Positions 44,455 through 53,011 of a DNA stretch of 64,000 nt are shown here, piece after piece. The DNA comes from Streptosporangium subroseum. GTDB lineage: Bacteria; Actinomycetota; Actinomycetes; Streptosporangiales; Streptosporangiaceae. The number at the start of each line of letters is the position of its first letter. Within the stretch, counting starts at the first letter, position 1. Made by a program: the position numbers and the translations under genes. A model generated the notes under the pieces. It was not told the origin of the DNA. It saw only the letters and a list, made by a program, of their open reading frames with translations, and did no database searches. The stretch is taken from positions 1 to 64,000 of the forward strand of contig NZ_FZOD01000020.1 in NCBI RefSeq assembly GCF_900188345.1, read 5' to 3'.

Positions 44455-45078
44455 TCAGCCCTTCTTTGGAGAGGGGGACGGGGTCTTCCCGGGCGGAGCC
44501 GTCGTGGACGGGCTCGGCGACGGAGCGCTGGCATCGGTGATCAGCTTCGGCGCGATCAGCTTCATCAACGCCAGCACATCAGCGGCATTGTCACGCCCTT
44601 CGGCACCTATCTCCAGTTGAATACCGATTTGTGCTTTGCCGCGTACAAGCATTGCATATGTGGCGTTACTCTTACTGGTCGTGTCTTTGAAGTAATAGCC
44701 GATGGCGCCGGGGACAATTTCTGGCACCGACAAGGCGCCGTCTTCGAGCTGTTCCTCAACCTTTCCGGGATATCCCCCTGGGGTGAGGATAACCTGCAAC
44801 ACTTTCAGCCGATCACCGTCTCGCCGATAGGCTGCGCAGCTTCCGGCACCAAGACCTCCGGCAAGCTTGAGATTGAAGTATCCGCGTACCAATGGGTCAC
44901 GTACTCCGGTCATCAACTCCACTATCTTCAGCGGGATGTGTCCGCAGATATAGGGGGGAGCGGCCACCATCGGCAACGGGCTGCGGTCGATTTTCACCTC
45001 GTCGCCCTGACAGGCAGTCGAGAAAGCCAGCGCGCACACCAGCACCGCCGCCAGCGCTAACGGTGATTTCATCATCAT
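44455..45078 (-). CDS. small lipoprotein (DUF3558-like pattern)
   Basis: 207 residues from ATG 45078, overlapping the preceding stop (ATGATGATG). A lipobox FSTAC at about 19-23 anchors it. The mature domain has paired cysteines (YICGHIPLKIV and GSCAAYRR) and a beta-rich body, like actinomycete DUF3558 lipoproteins. It ends in a Ser/Pro/Thr tail (PSPSPSTTAPPGKTPSPSPKKG region). It is the middle gene of the three-gene type VII-like module; a surface role is likely, the activity unknown. Confidence 0.7.
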   Translation of the reverse strand: MMMKSPLALAAVLVCALAFSTACQGDEVKIDRSPLPMVAAPPYICGHIPLKIVELMTGVRDPLVRGYFNLKLAGGLGAGSCAAYRRDGDRLKVLQVILTPGGYPGKVEEQLEDGALSVPEIVPGAIGYYFKDTTSKSNATYAMLVRGKAQIGIQLEIGAEGRDNAADVLALMKLIAPKLITDASAPSPSPSTTAPPGKTPSPSPKKG

Positions 45079-47342
45079 CCGTACTGGGAGAAACCATCGG
45101 AGAAGCCCTGACTCAGGGGGCCCTCAACGTCCTGCCAGGGTCGTCCCGATGCCCCCCTAAGCCATCGTACGTAGGCCTCGAGCCGCTGGTCCTCGACACC
45201 GTTGGGAGCTGTTTTATCAATCATCTCCTCCGTGGTCATGAGCGTCCGGCCATCGGACTTGAGGAAGTTGTTGGGATTGTCACGGGGGTCATCTCCCTTT
45301 TCCAGGCCTTCCAGTGAGGCCCACGGATGGGTCGGGGCGGCGGGCTCAACTGAACCGAACGCGCCGCTCTTGAGCATGGCCTGAGCGGTGAGATCACGCA
45401 CAAGGATCCGGGTCTGATCGACGGCGGTGTTGGCACCATCGATCGCTTTGGCCTCTGCATCGCCCTTGGCAGTGTCCTCGACCAGACTCGTCCACGCCCC
45501 CACGGCACCGACCGTGAACGGCCAGGCTGCCGCCACCTGAGGGATGGCGAGTGCGGTGTTGACCATTGCGGTGAGCACCTTCATGTTCCGCTGCTGTGCT
45601 CCGTCCAACTCTTTGCCTTCTTCGATCTTTGCAAGACCTACTGCATCGGTGATCATTCCGAAGCCCGCTCCGATGTTTTGTGCATTGGTCAGGAGTGCGA
45701 TATCGCCCCGTCCATCAACCATCTCTGCGGCGCCATAATCAAGAAGCCAGCCGGCGAATACCTTCTGGGCAGCTGCAACGGGAGCGAAAGCCTTGGAATC
45801 CGCGAATGCCTCCTTCATCACTCGACGCAACTCTTCCAGCTTGAATTGCGCCCCCCAGGGGCTCTGTCCAGGCGCACTGAGATTGTCGGCACTCCGAACT
45901 CCAGGCGCGATGAGGTCGCCAGCATTCTGAGCGACGTAGTTGATGTCGCTGATGTAGCCGGCGAGGATGCGGCCGGTGGTGACAGGCTTCACGAATGCGG
46001 AGGAATTGCCCGCCTCAATCCGTTCGGCTTCCAGATGTACGAACTCCGAGGCCAGCTTGGCCGACAGATAGCCGCGTGAAGGAGCCTGCGGCGAGCCGTC
46101 ATGATCACGGAAGGTGAGCATCGCGGCCTCCAGCGCCTTGCCCAATGCCTCACCGCCGTCGAGCATCCCTCGCTCGGTCAGATAGTGCTTCAGCGCGGTG
46201 GGGTCGCCCGCGAAGAAGTCCTGGGCTGCTGCGGGATCAAGGCTGAGCGCCTCCATGAGAGCCACCGTGACGCCTGGGTCGGTGCCGACGGGGAACTTAG
46301 ATGCTTCACGGTCCCAAGCGTCGACCTTCTTGGCGACCGCCAGTAGGAAGGCGGTGTTCACGGCTCCGCTTGAGGCTCCATATTCGGGACCGGCATATTT
46401 AGAAGTGGCGTATTTGAGCGCCAGTGAGATCGCGTAGCCCTCCTGCCATCCGATGGCGAGGTCGGAGGTGAGCTCGTCGCGCCAGGCGTTGCTCAGCTTC
46501 GGGCTGGCCGTGCCCAGTGTCTTGCCGAGGGCGATCTGTAGTCGCTCCACCTTCTTGTCGTCCTCGTGCCCAACGGTCTTCCCCATCAGCTTGCGGAACC
46601 TCGCCGCGCCCATCGCGTTCATCAGCGCGGCGGCGAACGTCGCATCTCCCGTCCGCTTCTCCAGCTCCGCCAGGGCCTTCGCGTCGACCTCGCCGTTCTC
46701 GGCGGCCTCGGTCACCTTGACGATCGCGGCGTAGACGTCGGGATCGTGGGCGGCCTTGCCGTACAGCGCCTCGTCGAAGGCGCTCAGCTCGCCGGGGAGG
46801 CCGGAGGCGGACCCCCACTCCGTGCGCTCAGTGCGGATCGTCTCGCTGCGGCGCCTCAGGTCGGGACGGCTGGTCCCGATCCAGCTCTGCACCTCGCGCA
46901 GGGAGCTCAGCCCCGAGGTGTCCAGGTCGAGCCTCTGCAAGGTGCTGCGAATCTGGGGTTCGTTCCGGCCGAGTGCGTCCTCTGCCCGGCCAAGCCCTCG
47001 CTCGAAGTCGTCCATCAGGGCGGGATCGATCCCCGAATACTCGCCGTCCACTCCCGGCGGGGCTGGAGACGGTTGAGGGCCAGCCAAAGGTTTGGGGAGG
47101 GAGGGTTCGGCCGTAGGCGATGCACCGGGTCCCGGGGCGGTGGACGACGGCTGAGGAGCAGGCGAAGGGGTGGGCGACTCCTGCGAGCCGCCGGGCCCCT
47201 GACCAACGGGAGAAGGCTGAGAGGTCGGCGGAGATGCGGCCGGGGAAGGTTCAGCCGTGGGCGACGCCACCGAGCTGCCGGACCCCTGAGCGGCGGGGGA
47301 CGGCTGAGAGATCGGCGAAGGCGTAGGTAACGGATGGGCCAT
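45075..47342 (-). CDS. large type VII-associated protein with Pro-rich N-terminus (DUF6571-like)
   Basis: 755 residues. The first about 100 are Ser/Pro-rich (repeated PSPAAQGSGS-like motifs) without a signal peptide. The helical middle (about 105-300) has DEALYGKAAHDPDVYAAIVK and AALMNAMGAARFRKLMG, resembling, as I recall, the large actinomycete proteins annotated DUF6571. The C-terminal half (about 400-755) is helical with a hydrophobic central region (GMITDAVGLAKI, VAAAWPFTVGAVGAWTSLV) that may insert in membranes. It precedes a lipoprotein and a WXG100-like gene with overlapping starts, as in toxin/immunity or effector modules of type VII systems. No toxin fold is recognised. Confidence 0.65.
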   Translation of the reverse strand: MAHPLPTPSPISQPSPAAQGSGSSVASPTAEPSPAASPPTSQPSPVGQGPGGSQESPTPSPAPQPSSTAPGPGASPTAEPSLPKPLAGPQPSPAPPGVDGEYSGIDPALMDDFERGLGRAEDALGRNEPQIRSTLQRLDLDTSGLSSLREVQSWIGTSRPDLRRRSETIRTERTEWGSASGLPGELSAFDEALYGKAAHDPDVYAAIVKVTEAAENGEVDAKALAELEKRTGDATFAAALMNAMGAARFRKLMGKTVGHEDDKKVERLQIALGKTLGTASPKLSNAWRDELTSDLAIGWQEGYAISLALKYATSKYAGPEYGASSGAVNTAFLLAVAKKVDAWDREASKFPVGTDPGVTVALMEALSLDPAAAQDFFAGDPTALKHYLTERGMLDGGEALGKALEAAMLTFRDHDGSPQAPSRGYLSAKLASEFVHLEAERIEAGNSSAFVKPVTTGRILAGYISDINYVAQNAGDLIAPGVRSADNLSAPGQSPWGAQFKLEELRRVMKEAFADSKAFAPVAAAQKVFAGWLLDYGAAEMVDGRGDIALLTNAQNIGAGFGMITDAVGLAKIEEGKELDGAQQRNMKVLTAMVNTALAIPQVAAAWPFTVGAVGAWTSLVEDTAKGDAEAKAIDGANTAVDQTRILVRDLTAQAMLKSGAFGSVEPAAPTHPWASLEGLEKGDDPRDNPNNFLKSDGRTLMTTEEMIDKTAPNGVEDQRLEAYVRWLRGASGRPWQDVEGPLSQGFSDGFSQYG

Positions 47343-48248
47343 GGGGGCGGCGGACTCCAGCGCGGTCGGCGGAACACGACAACTCCGGCGGAAAGATTAT
47401 TTTCAATCTACCCTTTTGTAAATGTCTTCGTCAGATCGGATATGTCAGTCAGTTGCACCGCCACTACCGCGACATTCCCGATAGGAGGAATCCGATCAGG
47501 AACCGACGCTCATGATGCGCGGGCGGCGGACGAAACCCTCAAAGACGAAGGACCGAAACCCGGCGATTCATCTGATCTCAACACTAACGGCCGGCACTTC
47601 GGGGAGCTCGCCGACGGCAGGGCGTTTCCACCGCTCTCAAGAGATACGGCATGCAGCACATTTATCCGGGTCCCACCACCCGCACCAGCGTAGACCAGGT
47701 TTCCACGAAACGGATCCGGTTCTCTTCCAAGAAATCGGCCGGCTCCTAGATTGCACCCTTTGTCGTCAGATCGAGAATCAGGCTTCTTTTCGCCAATAGC
47801 GCGTTATGCCCACAGAAGATGCTCGGAGACCTGCCGAACCGCACGTCGAAATCGCCCGACGGGAGGAGATCGTCCCGCCCCACGCTCTCCATGACCGGCA
47901 TGGTTCCCTTCCACCTCACCGAGGCCGCTTCCCAGCCTGGCGGGCACACCGCCGTAATCCCCTCCGTGGCCTGGCGGACACACCACTATGGCCCCCGCAT
48001 TGCCGTGTGGGCCCTCCCGGCAAGCACATCGCGATGGCCCCGTACCGACACACGCAACCGCCCTACGAGACTTCTCGCCCCGTATAGCGCCATATCAACT
48101 GCCTCGACACGGCATGATCTCTTCTGTCCCGATATAGCGCCGTTCCCGGTACGGCACAGCGCCGGGCTGACCAGGACGATCCGTCCGGCTGTTCGTTTTC
48201 GGTACATTGCGCGAGCATGGAAAGACTTGACGCTATCTAGGGAGATCC
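47343..48248. other. 0.9-kb intergenic, no confident gene
   Basis: No frame here combines a ribosome site with convincing protein composition. The minus-strand frame 47746-47949 (GRDDLLPSGDFDVRFGRS) looks slightly protein-like and could be a gene remnant. An AT-richer patch lies at about 47390-47480. The promoter of the lipid-type biosynthetic operon should lie near the right end. Confidence 0.4.
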
Positions 48249-49208
48249 ATGAAAGCCCGGATCGCGGGCGTCGCGACCTATCTGCCGGAACAGACCCTGT
48301 CCAGCGCAGAGGTGGAGCGGCGGATCGAGGGATACGTGCCCTACGGAGGTGTCATCGAGCGACTGACCGGCATCCGCCTGCGCCACGTGGCCCGCGACGA
48401 CCAGCAGGCGTCCGACCTGGCGGTCGAGGCCGCCCGACGACTCGATCACTGCGGCGTCGACCTGCTCGTGTTCGCGTCGGCCTCGCAGGACATGGTCGAG
48501 CCCGCGACCGCGCACATCGTGGCGGCCAAGCTCGGGCTCTCGTGTCCGGTTTTCGACGTCAAGAACGCCTGCAACAGCATGCTCAACGGCATCCAGGTGG
48601 CCGAGGCTCTCATCCTGAGCGGCGCGCACCGCAAGGTGCTGGTCTGCTCGGGTGAGATCCCGTCGCGGGCGATCCGATGGCAGGTCAGGGACCGGGCGCA
48701 GTTCGTGGACTCCTTCGCCGGATACACGCTCTCCGACACCGGAGCCGCGGTGCTGCTCACCGCGGACGTGGGGCGGGGCATTTTCTACCGCGAATTCGCG
48801 GCCGACTCCACCGCGTGGGCGATCGGCACCCTGCCGGGAGGCGGCTCCGCCCATCCCCGTGATCCCGAATACTCCTACTTCCGCGGCGACGGGCGAAGGC
48901 TGAAGGACGCGTTCGAGCTGATCGGCCCGGACATCTTTCTCAACGCGCTCAAACGTACCGGTCTGAGCTGGGACGATTTCGCCCTCGTGGCGGTGCACCA
49001 GGTGGCGCTGCCGTACCTGCGCTTCCTGGCGAAGACGCTGGACATCCCCCGGGAGAAACTCGTGGTCAGCCTGCCCGAGCACGGCAACTGCGCCTCGACC
49101 ACGCTGCCGCTCCAGCTCGAACTGGGCGGCTGGGAGCCGGGCGACCGGGTGGCGCTGCTCGGTCTGGGCGGCGGAATCAGCACCGGCGTGATGCTGGCGG
49201 AGATGTGA
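48249..49208 (+). CDS. FabH/OleA-like ketoacyl synthase III
   Basis: 319 residues, thiolase-fold. The catalytic triad is intact: Cys108 in DVKNACNSML, His250 in AVHQVALPY and Asn280 in EHGNCAST. The glycine-rich loop GLGGGISTGVM closes the fold. FabH enzymes start fatty acids; OleA enzymes condense two acyl-CoAs head to head for olefin and beta-lactone pathways. The neighbours (AMP ligase and OleD-like reductase) favour the second type of role. GGAG upstream of ATG. Its TGA overlaps the GT2 start (TGATG). First gene of a five-gene coupled operon. Confidence 0.88.
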   Translation: MKARIAGVATYLPEQTLSSAEVERRIEGYVPYGGVIERLTGIRLRHVARDDQQASDLAVEAARRLDHCGVDLLVFASASQDMVEPATAHIVAAKLGLSCPVFDVKNACNSMLNGIQVAEALILSGAHRKVLVCSGEIPSRAIRWQVRDRAQFVDSFAGYTLSDTGAAVLLTADVGRGIFYREFAADSTAWAIGTLPGGGSAHPRDPEYSYFRGDGRRLKDAFELIGPDIFLNALKRTGLSWDDFALVAVHQVALPYLRFLAKTLDIPREKLVVSLPEHGNCASTTLPLQLELGGWEPGDRVALLGLGGGISTGVMLAEM

Positions 49209-49939
49209 TGGACCTCTGGGTGATCGTTCCGGCCTACAACGAGGCGGGGAGCATCGAGGCGACGATCAAGGCGCTGGCCGAGCAGGACGACCAGAACTTC
49301 ACGCTCGTCGTCGTGGACAACGCGAGCACCGACGACACCGCCGAGATCGTCCGGCGGCACGGCGTCCAGATGATCACTGAGACCAGGAAGGGCACCGGCG
49401 CCGCCTCCGACACCGGCATGCGCCACGCCATCGCGCACGGCGCGACCCACCTGGCCAGGACCGACGCCGACTGCCTGCCCCGCCCCGACTGGGTGCGCAA
49501 CATCCGGCGGGCGTTCGGCGACGGGCTGGAGATGGTCGGCGGACGGCTCAGGCCCCGCACCGACGAGTTCCCGCTGAAGTTCTGGGAGCGGCACTTCATC
49601 CCGCTGGTGGTGGACCTGGCCGCGGCGTTCGGCCGCTTCCGTCCGGGCAACCGGTCATCGGAGTATCTCGGGCCGTACGTGATGATGCCCGGCGCGACCC
49701 TGGCCATCACCTCCTCGCTGTATGAACGCGCGGGAGGTTTCCCCAGGACCGCGATCGAGGAGGTCCACGAGGATCGCGCCCTGGTCAACCGGGTCCGCAC
49801 GCTCACCTCCGCGTACGGCTCGCGCCGCGACGTGGTGGTCTTCGGCTCGGTCCGGCGCCTGCGGGCGTACGGCCTGGCGGGCACCCTGGCCTGGTACGCC
49901 GACCATCACTACCGTCCGGAAGTGATCGACGTCCGGTGA
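49208..49939 (+). CDS. family 2 glycosyltransferase
   Basis: 243 residues, ATG overlapping the previous stop. The GT-A start VIVPAYNEAGSIEATIKAL, the DNASTDDTAEI loop, the acidic metal motif ARTDADC (D-x-D), and a late EEVHEDRALVNRVR acceptor-side acidic motif. No transmembrane segments except perhaps a short hydrophobic patch (FIPLVVDLAAAFG), so probably cytoplasmic, transferring a sugar onto a lipid or natural-product acceptor. Its last codons overlap the GTG start of the P450 (GTGA). Confidence 0.9.
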   Translation: MDLWVIVPAYNEAGSIEATIKALAEQDDQNFTLVVVDNASTDDTAEIVRRHGVQMITETRKGTGAASDTGMRHAIAHGATHLARTDADCLPRPDWVRNIRRAFGDGLEMVGGRLRPRTDEFPLKFWERHFIPLVVDLAAAFGRFRPGNRSSEYLGPYVMMPGATLAITSSLYERAGGFPRTAIEEVHEDRALVNRVRTLTSAYGSRRDVVVFGSVRRLRAYGLAGTLAWYADHHYRPEVIDVR

Positions 49940-51057
49940 ACCACGAGACCCGCCTCCACCTGGCCGCCCACCCCTTCGTCTATCCGCTCATGCGGCTGCT
50001 GGCCCGCCTCGGCCCGGTCGTCCGGGTGCCGGGGCTGGGAGTGGTGGTGAACGACGCCGCCACCGCGCGTGCCGTACTGATGGACGATCGGTTCCGCAAG
50101 GACGGCCCCGGATCGCCCGGCGACCTGTGGACGCCGATCCTCGGCCCCTCCGTGCTGCTCAACATGGAGGGCGAGGGGCACCTGGCGCTGCGCAGGAAGC
50201 TGATGCCGCTGTTCACCACCGCGTACGTCTCCGCCCTGGTCGCCGACGTGCTGCGGCAGCCGCTGGAGGATCTCTCTGCGCGGCTGAAGCAGGGTGAGAC
50301 GGTCGACCTGGTGGACGCCATGCGAGTGATGGCCGGGGCGGTGATCTGCCGGGTGATCGGGCTGGGCGAGGTCTCCGAGGCGCGGGCCCGGGAGCTGTTC
50401 GAGGCCGGGGAGCGGGTCGTCTCGATGGTCTCGCTGCGCTCCCGGCGGCTGTCGGACCGGCAGGCGGTGATCGCCAGGCGGACGCTGGACGGAATCGGGG
50501 ACATCGCGCAGGCCGCCTACGAGGCCGGTGACGAGTCCACGCTCATGGGCCGGATGCGGGCGCAGGGGCTGTCGGCGGCCGAGGCCAGGGGCGCGGCCGG
50601 GGCGTTCTTCCTGACGGGCACCGAGACGGTCGCCACCTTCGTGCCCCGGCTGATCGCTCTCCTGCACGACCACCGGACAGAGGTCGACGACCTGGACCAG
50701 GTGATCGAGGAGGCCATGCGGATCACCACGCCGACGCCGGTGATGCTGCGTTCGGTGGGCTCGGCCGCGCAGGTCGGTGCGGTCGTGGTGCGGCCGGGTG
50801 ACCGGGTGCTGATCGTGACCCACAACTGCGCCCGGTCGTACGGGCCGTTCGACCCCTCCCTGAAACACCCGCCGGAGCTCCGCCGCCTCTGGTTCGGCGC
50901 CGGCCCGCACTTCTGCATCGGCTACCCGCTGGCCCTGGCGGAGATCCGGGCGGTGGCCTCGGTCGTGCTCTCCCACCGAGTGCGTGTCGTACGGCGCCGC
51001 GCGGCCAGAGGAGTCCTCATCCCCACCTATGAACACCTCTGGATCAAAGCGGCATGA
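49936..51057 (+). CDS. cytochrome P450
   Basis: 373 residues, slightly short for a bacterial P450 but with the core. The heme loop FGAGPHFCIGYPLA carries the thiolate Cys, the K-helix E-x-x-R is EEAMRI..R region (VIEEAMRITTPTPVMLR), and the I-helix AGAFFLTGTETVATF supplies the oxygen-activating Thr. Class I, cytoplasmic, needing ferredoxin partners not encoded nearby. It probably hydroxylates or desaturates the acyl product of the operon. A 32-nt tandem duplication covers its stop codon. Confidence 0.9.
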   Translation: MNHETRLHLAAHPFVYPLMRLLARLGPVVRVPGLGVVVNDAATARAVLMDDRFRKDGPGSPGDLWTPILGPSVLLNMEGEGHLALRRKLMPLFTTAYVSALVADVLRQPLEDLSARLKQGETVDLVDAMRVMAGAVICRVIGLGEVSEARARELFEAGERVVSMVSLRSRRLSDRQAVIARRTLDGIGDIAQAAYEAGDESTLMGRMRAQGLSAAEARGAAGAFFLTGTETVATFVPRLIALLHDHRTEVDDLDQVIEEAMRITTPTPVMLRSVGSAAQVGAVVVRPGDRVLIVTHNCARSYGPFDPSLKHPPELRRLWFGAGPHFCIGYPLALAEIRAVASVVLSHRVRVVRRRAARGVLIPTYEHLWIKAA

Positions 51058-51100
51058 ACGACATCGTCATCTGGATTGAAGTGGCATGAACGACATCATC
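51037..51100 (+). repeat. 32-nt tandem duplication making an 11-codon ORF between coupled genes
   Basis: The stretch beginning TCTGGATCAAAGCGGC and running through GCATGAACGACATC is repeated 32 nt later with few changes. The first copy's ATG (51054) overlaps the P450 stop and reads MNDIVIWIEVA, ending at 51089. That stop overlaps the AMP-ligase ATG (51086). Thus a duplicated stop-start junction inserts a mini-ORF into the coupling chain. Confidence 0.75.
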
Positions 51101-52942
51101 ACCGGCATCATGACCGCCGCCGAACGAGAGCCGGAACGGATCGCCGTCATCGACGGCCGCGGCCGCGAGGTCACCTACGGCGAGCTGGCCCGACGGGTGA
51201 ACGCGGTCCGCGACGCGATGACCGAACGGCCCGGACCGGAGGCTCCGGCCACCGTGGAGAGCGGCTCTCTGCCGGAGTCGCCGTCCCGCCCGACCACGGA
51301 CCAAGCTCAGGAAGTCACGACGCCACAACCCCACCCGACCACTGACCAGACCCGGGAGACCGCGACCCCACAGCCCGACCTGACCGCGGACCAGGCGCGG
51401 GAAGCCACGGCCGATGCGGAGAGCGGACCACGGCCGAGGGAGACCAGGGCCGGTACGGAGAGCGGATTACGGCCGGGGAAAGCCACAGCCGATACGAAGA
51501 GCGGACCACAGCCGGAGAGCGGGCTACGGCCGGGGGACGGCGTGCTGTTCGCGGTGCGGCCCGGGGTGGACGCGGTGGTTCTGGCGCTGGGGGCCGTGGC
51601 GGCGGGCGGGACACTCGTGCTCGCCGATCCCGGGCTGGCCCCTGACGTGCTCGCGGCCCGCCTGGCCGTCACCCACCCGAAGTGGGTGGTCACCGAGTCG
51701 CTGCTCTACACCCTGAGCGGCCCGCTCAGAGGCCTGGCCCGCCGCCGAGGCCTGCTTCTGCCGAACCTCCGCGATCCCCTTCCCGGATGGCCCGTCCGCC
51801 ACCTCTACACGGGCCCGTGGCTGCCGGGCGTCCCCCGGGGAGCCCTGCGTCTCTCCCTGATCCTCGGATCGCCGGGTTCCTCCGCGCCGGCCACGTCAAG
51901 CACGCCGGGCAGAACGGGCATCCCGGATACACAGGGCACACGGACCGGGCAGACCGGACACGGACCGTACGGCTCGCCCACCGCGGACCAGCCGGCGGCT
52001 GTGATCTTCACCTCGGGAACCACCGCACGCCCGCGTGGTGTGGTGCACACGCGGGGATCGCTGGCGGCCGGGCTGGAACTGTTCCGACGCGCCTTCCCGC
52101 TGGGGCCCGGCGACATCGTTCACACCGACCAGTTGATGCTCGGGCTGCCCGCGCTGCTGGCCGGGGCGACCTGGTCGCTGCCCGGGGGCGGGGACCTCGC
52201 CGCCGAACTGGCCGAGAGGAAGGCCACCCACACCTTCGCCGTCCCCGTGCACCTGGACAGACTTCTGCGCGAGACCCCCAGGCTCCCCGGCACCCTGCGC
52301 TACCTGCTGCTCGGCGCCGCCCCCGCACCGCCCGGCGTGCTCCGCCGCGCGATCGAGGCCGGGCCCGAGGTGCTGTCGATCTACGCGATGACCGAGGCAC
52401 TGCCGATCGCGATCGCCTCGGCGCGAGAGAAGCTGGCCCAGACCGAGGGGGACCTGCTCGGGGCGCCCCTTCCCGGGGTCGGCGTCCGGATCGCGGACGA
52501 CGGCGAGCTGTTCGTCTCCGGCCCCCACCTCGCCCAGCGCTATCTCGGCGAGGAGCCGCTGAAGGAGATCGCCACCGGTGACCTGGTCCGTCTTGAGGAG
52601 GGCCGGTTGGTCCTGCTCGGCCGGAAGAAGGACATGCTCCTCCGTGACGGGGTCAACATCTATCCGGGCCTCTACGAACCCGCCATCGCCGCGCTGCCGG
52701 GGGTGGCCGAGGCCGCGATCGTCGGACTGCCCGATCCCGAGACCGGGGACGAGGAGGTCGTGCTGGTCGTCATCCCCACCGGGGACTATGACGAGTCTCG
52801 CCTGCGGGAGGCCATTCCCGAGATCGTGGACGCCGCGGCCGTCCCCGACCGCATCGAGTCTCTTGACGCCTTCCCCCGTTCGGGACGCGCCGGAAAACTC
52901 GACCGCGCCGCCCTCCGCGAGCTGGTCGCCCGCCGTGTCTGA
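51086..52942 (+). CDS. AMP-dependent acyl ligase / OleC-like synthetase with repeat insert
   Basis: 618 residues. ANL-superfamily motifs: VIFTSGTTARPRGVVHT (P-loop), IYAMTEALPIA (A5 region), GDLVRLEEG and GRKKDMLLRDGVNIYP (A7-A8), and the catalytic Lys in RSGRAGKLDR. Two low-complexity inserts interrupt the N-terminal domain: about 48-148 (repeats of PRPRETRAGTESGLRP-like character) and about 252-285. Without them it would be about 480-490 residues. In Ole-type pathways the equivalent enzyme forms a beta-lactone from a beta-hydroxy acid using ATP; here the activity could also be plain acyl-CoA/adenylate formation. Starts inside the duplicated junction described at 51037. Confidence 0.85.
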   Translation: MNDIITGIMTAAEREPERIAVIDGRGREVTYGELARRVNAVRDAMTERPGPEAPATVESGSLPESPSRPTTDQAQEVTTPQPHPTTDQTRETATPQPDLTADQAREATADAESGPRPRETRAGTESGLRPGKATADTKSGPQPESGLRPGDGVLFAVRPGVDAVVLALGAVAAGGTLVLADPGLAPDVLAARLAVTHPKWVVTESLLYTLSGPLRGLARRRGLLLPNLRDPLPGWPVRHLYTGPWLPGVPRGALRLSLILGSPGSSAPATSSTPGRTGIPDTQGTRTGQTGHGPYGSPTADQPAAVIFTSGTTARPRGVVHTRGSLAAGLELFRRAFPLGPGDIVHTDQLMLGLPALLAGATWSLPGGGDLAAELAERKATHTFAVPVHLDRLLRETPRLPGTLRYLLLGAAPAPPGVLRRAIEAGPEVLSIYAMTEALPIAIASAREKLAQTEGDLLGAPLPGVGVRIADDGELFVSGPHLAQRYLGEEPLKEIATGDLVRLEEGRLVLLGRKKDMLLRDGVNIYPGLYEPAIAALPGVAEAAIVGLPDPETGDEEVVLVVIPTGDYDESRLREAIPEIVDAAAVPDRIESLDAFPRSGRAGKLDRAALRELVARRV

Positions 52943-53011
52943 GCTGCGAGACCGACCGCCGCGCGGTTCGGCGGCCGAGCCGGATCGGCGCACGCGCGAA
53001 GGAGGCGGAGC

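Noticed and set aside
47819..48655. 278-codon plus-strand frame upstream of the synthase
   Set aside because: Its second half is an out-of-frame shadow of the synthase gene; the first part has no ribosome site or recognisable domain.
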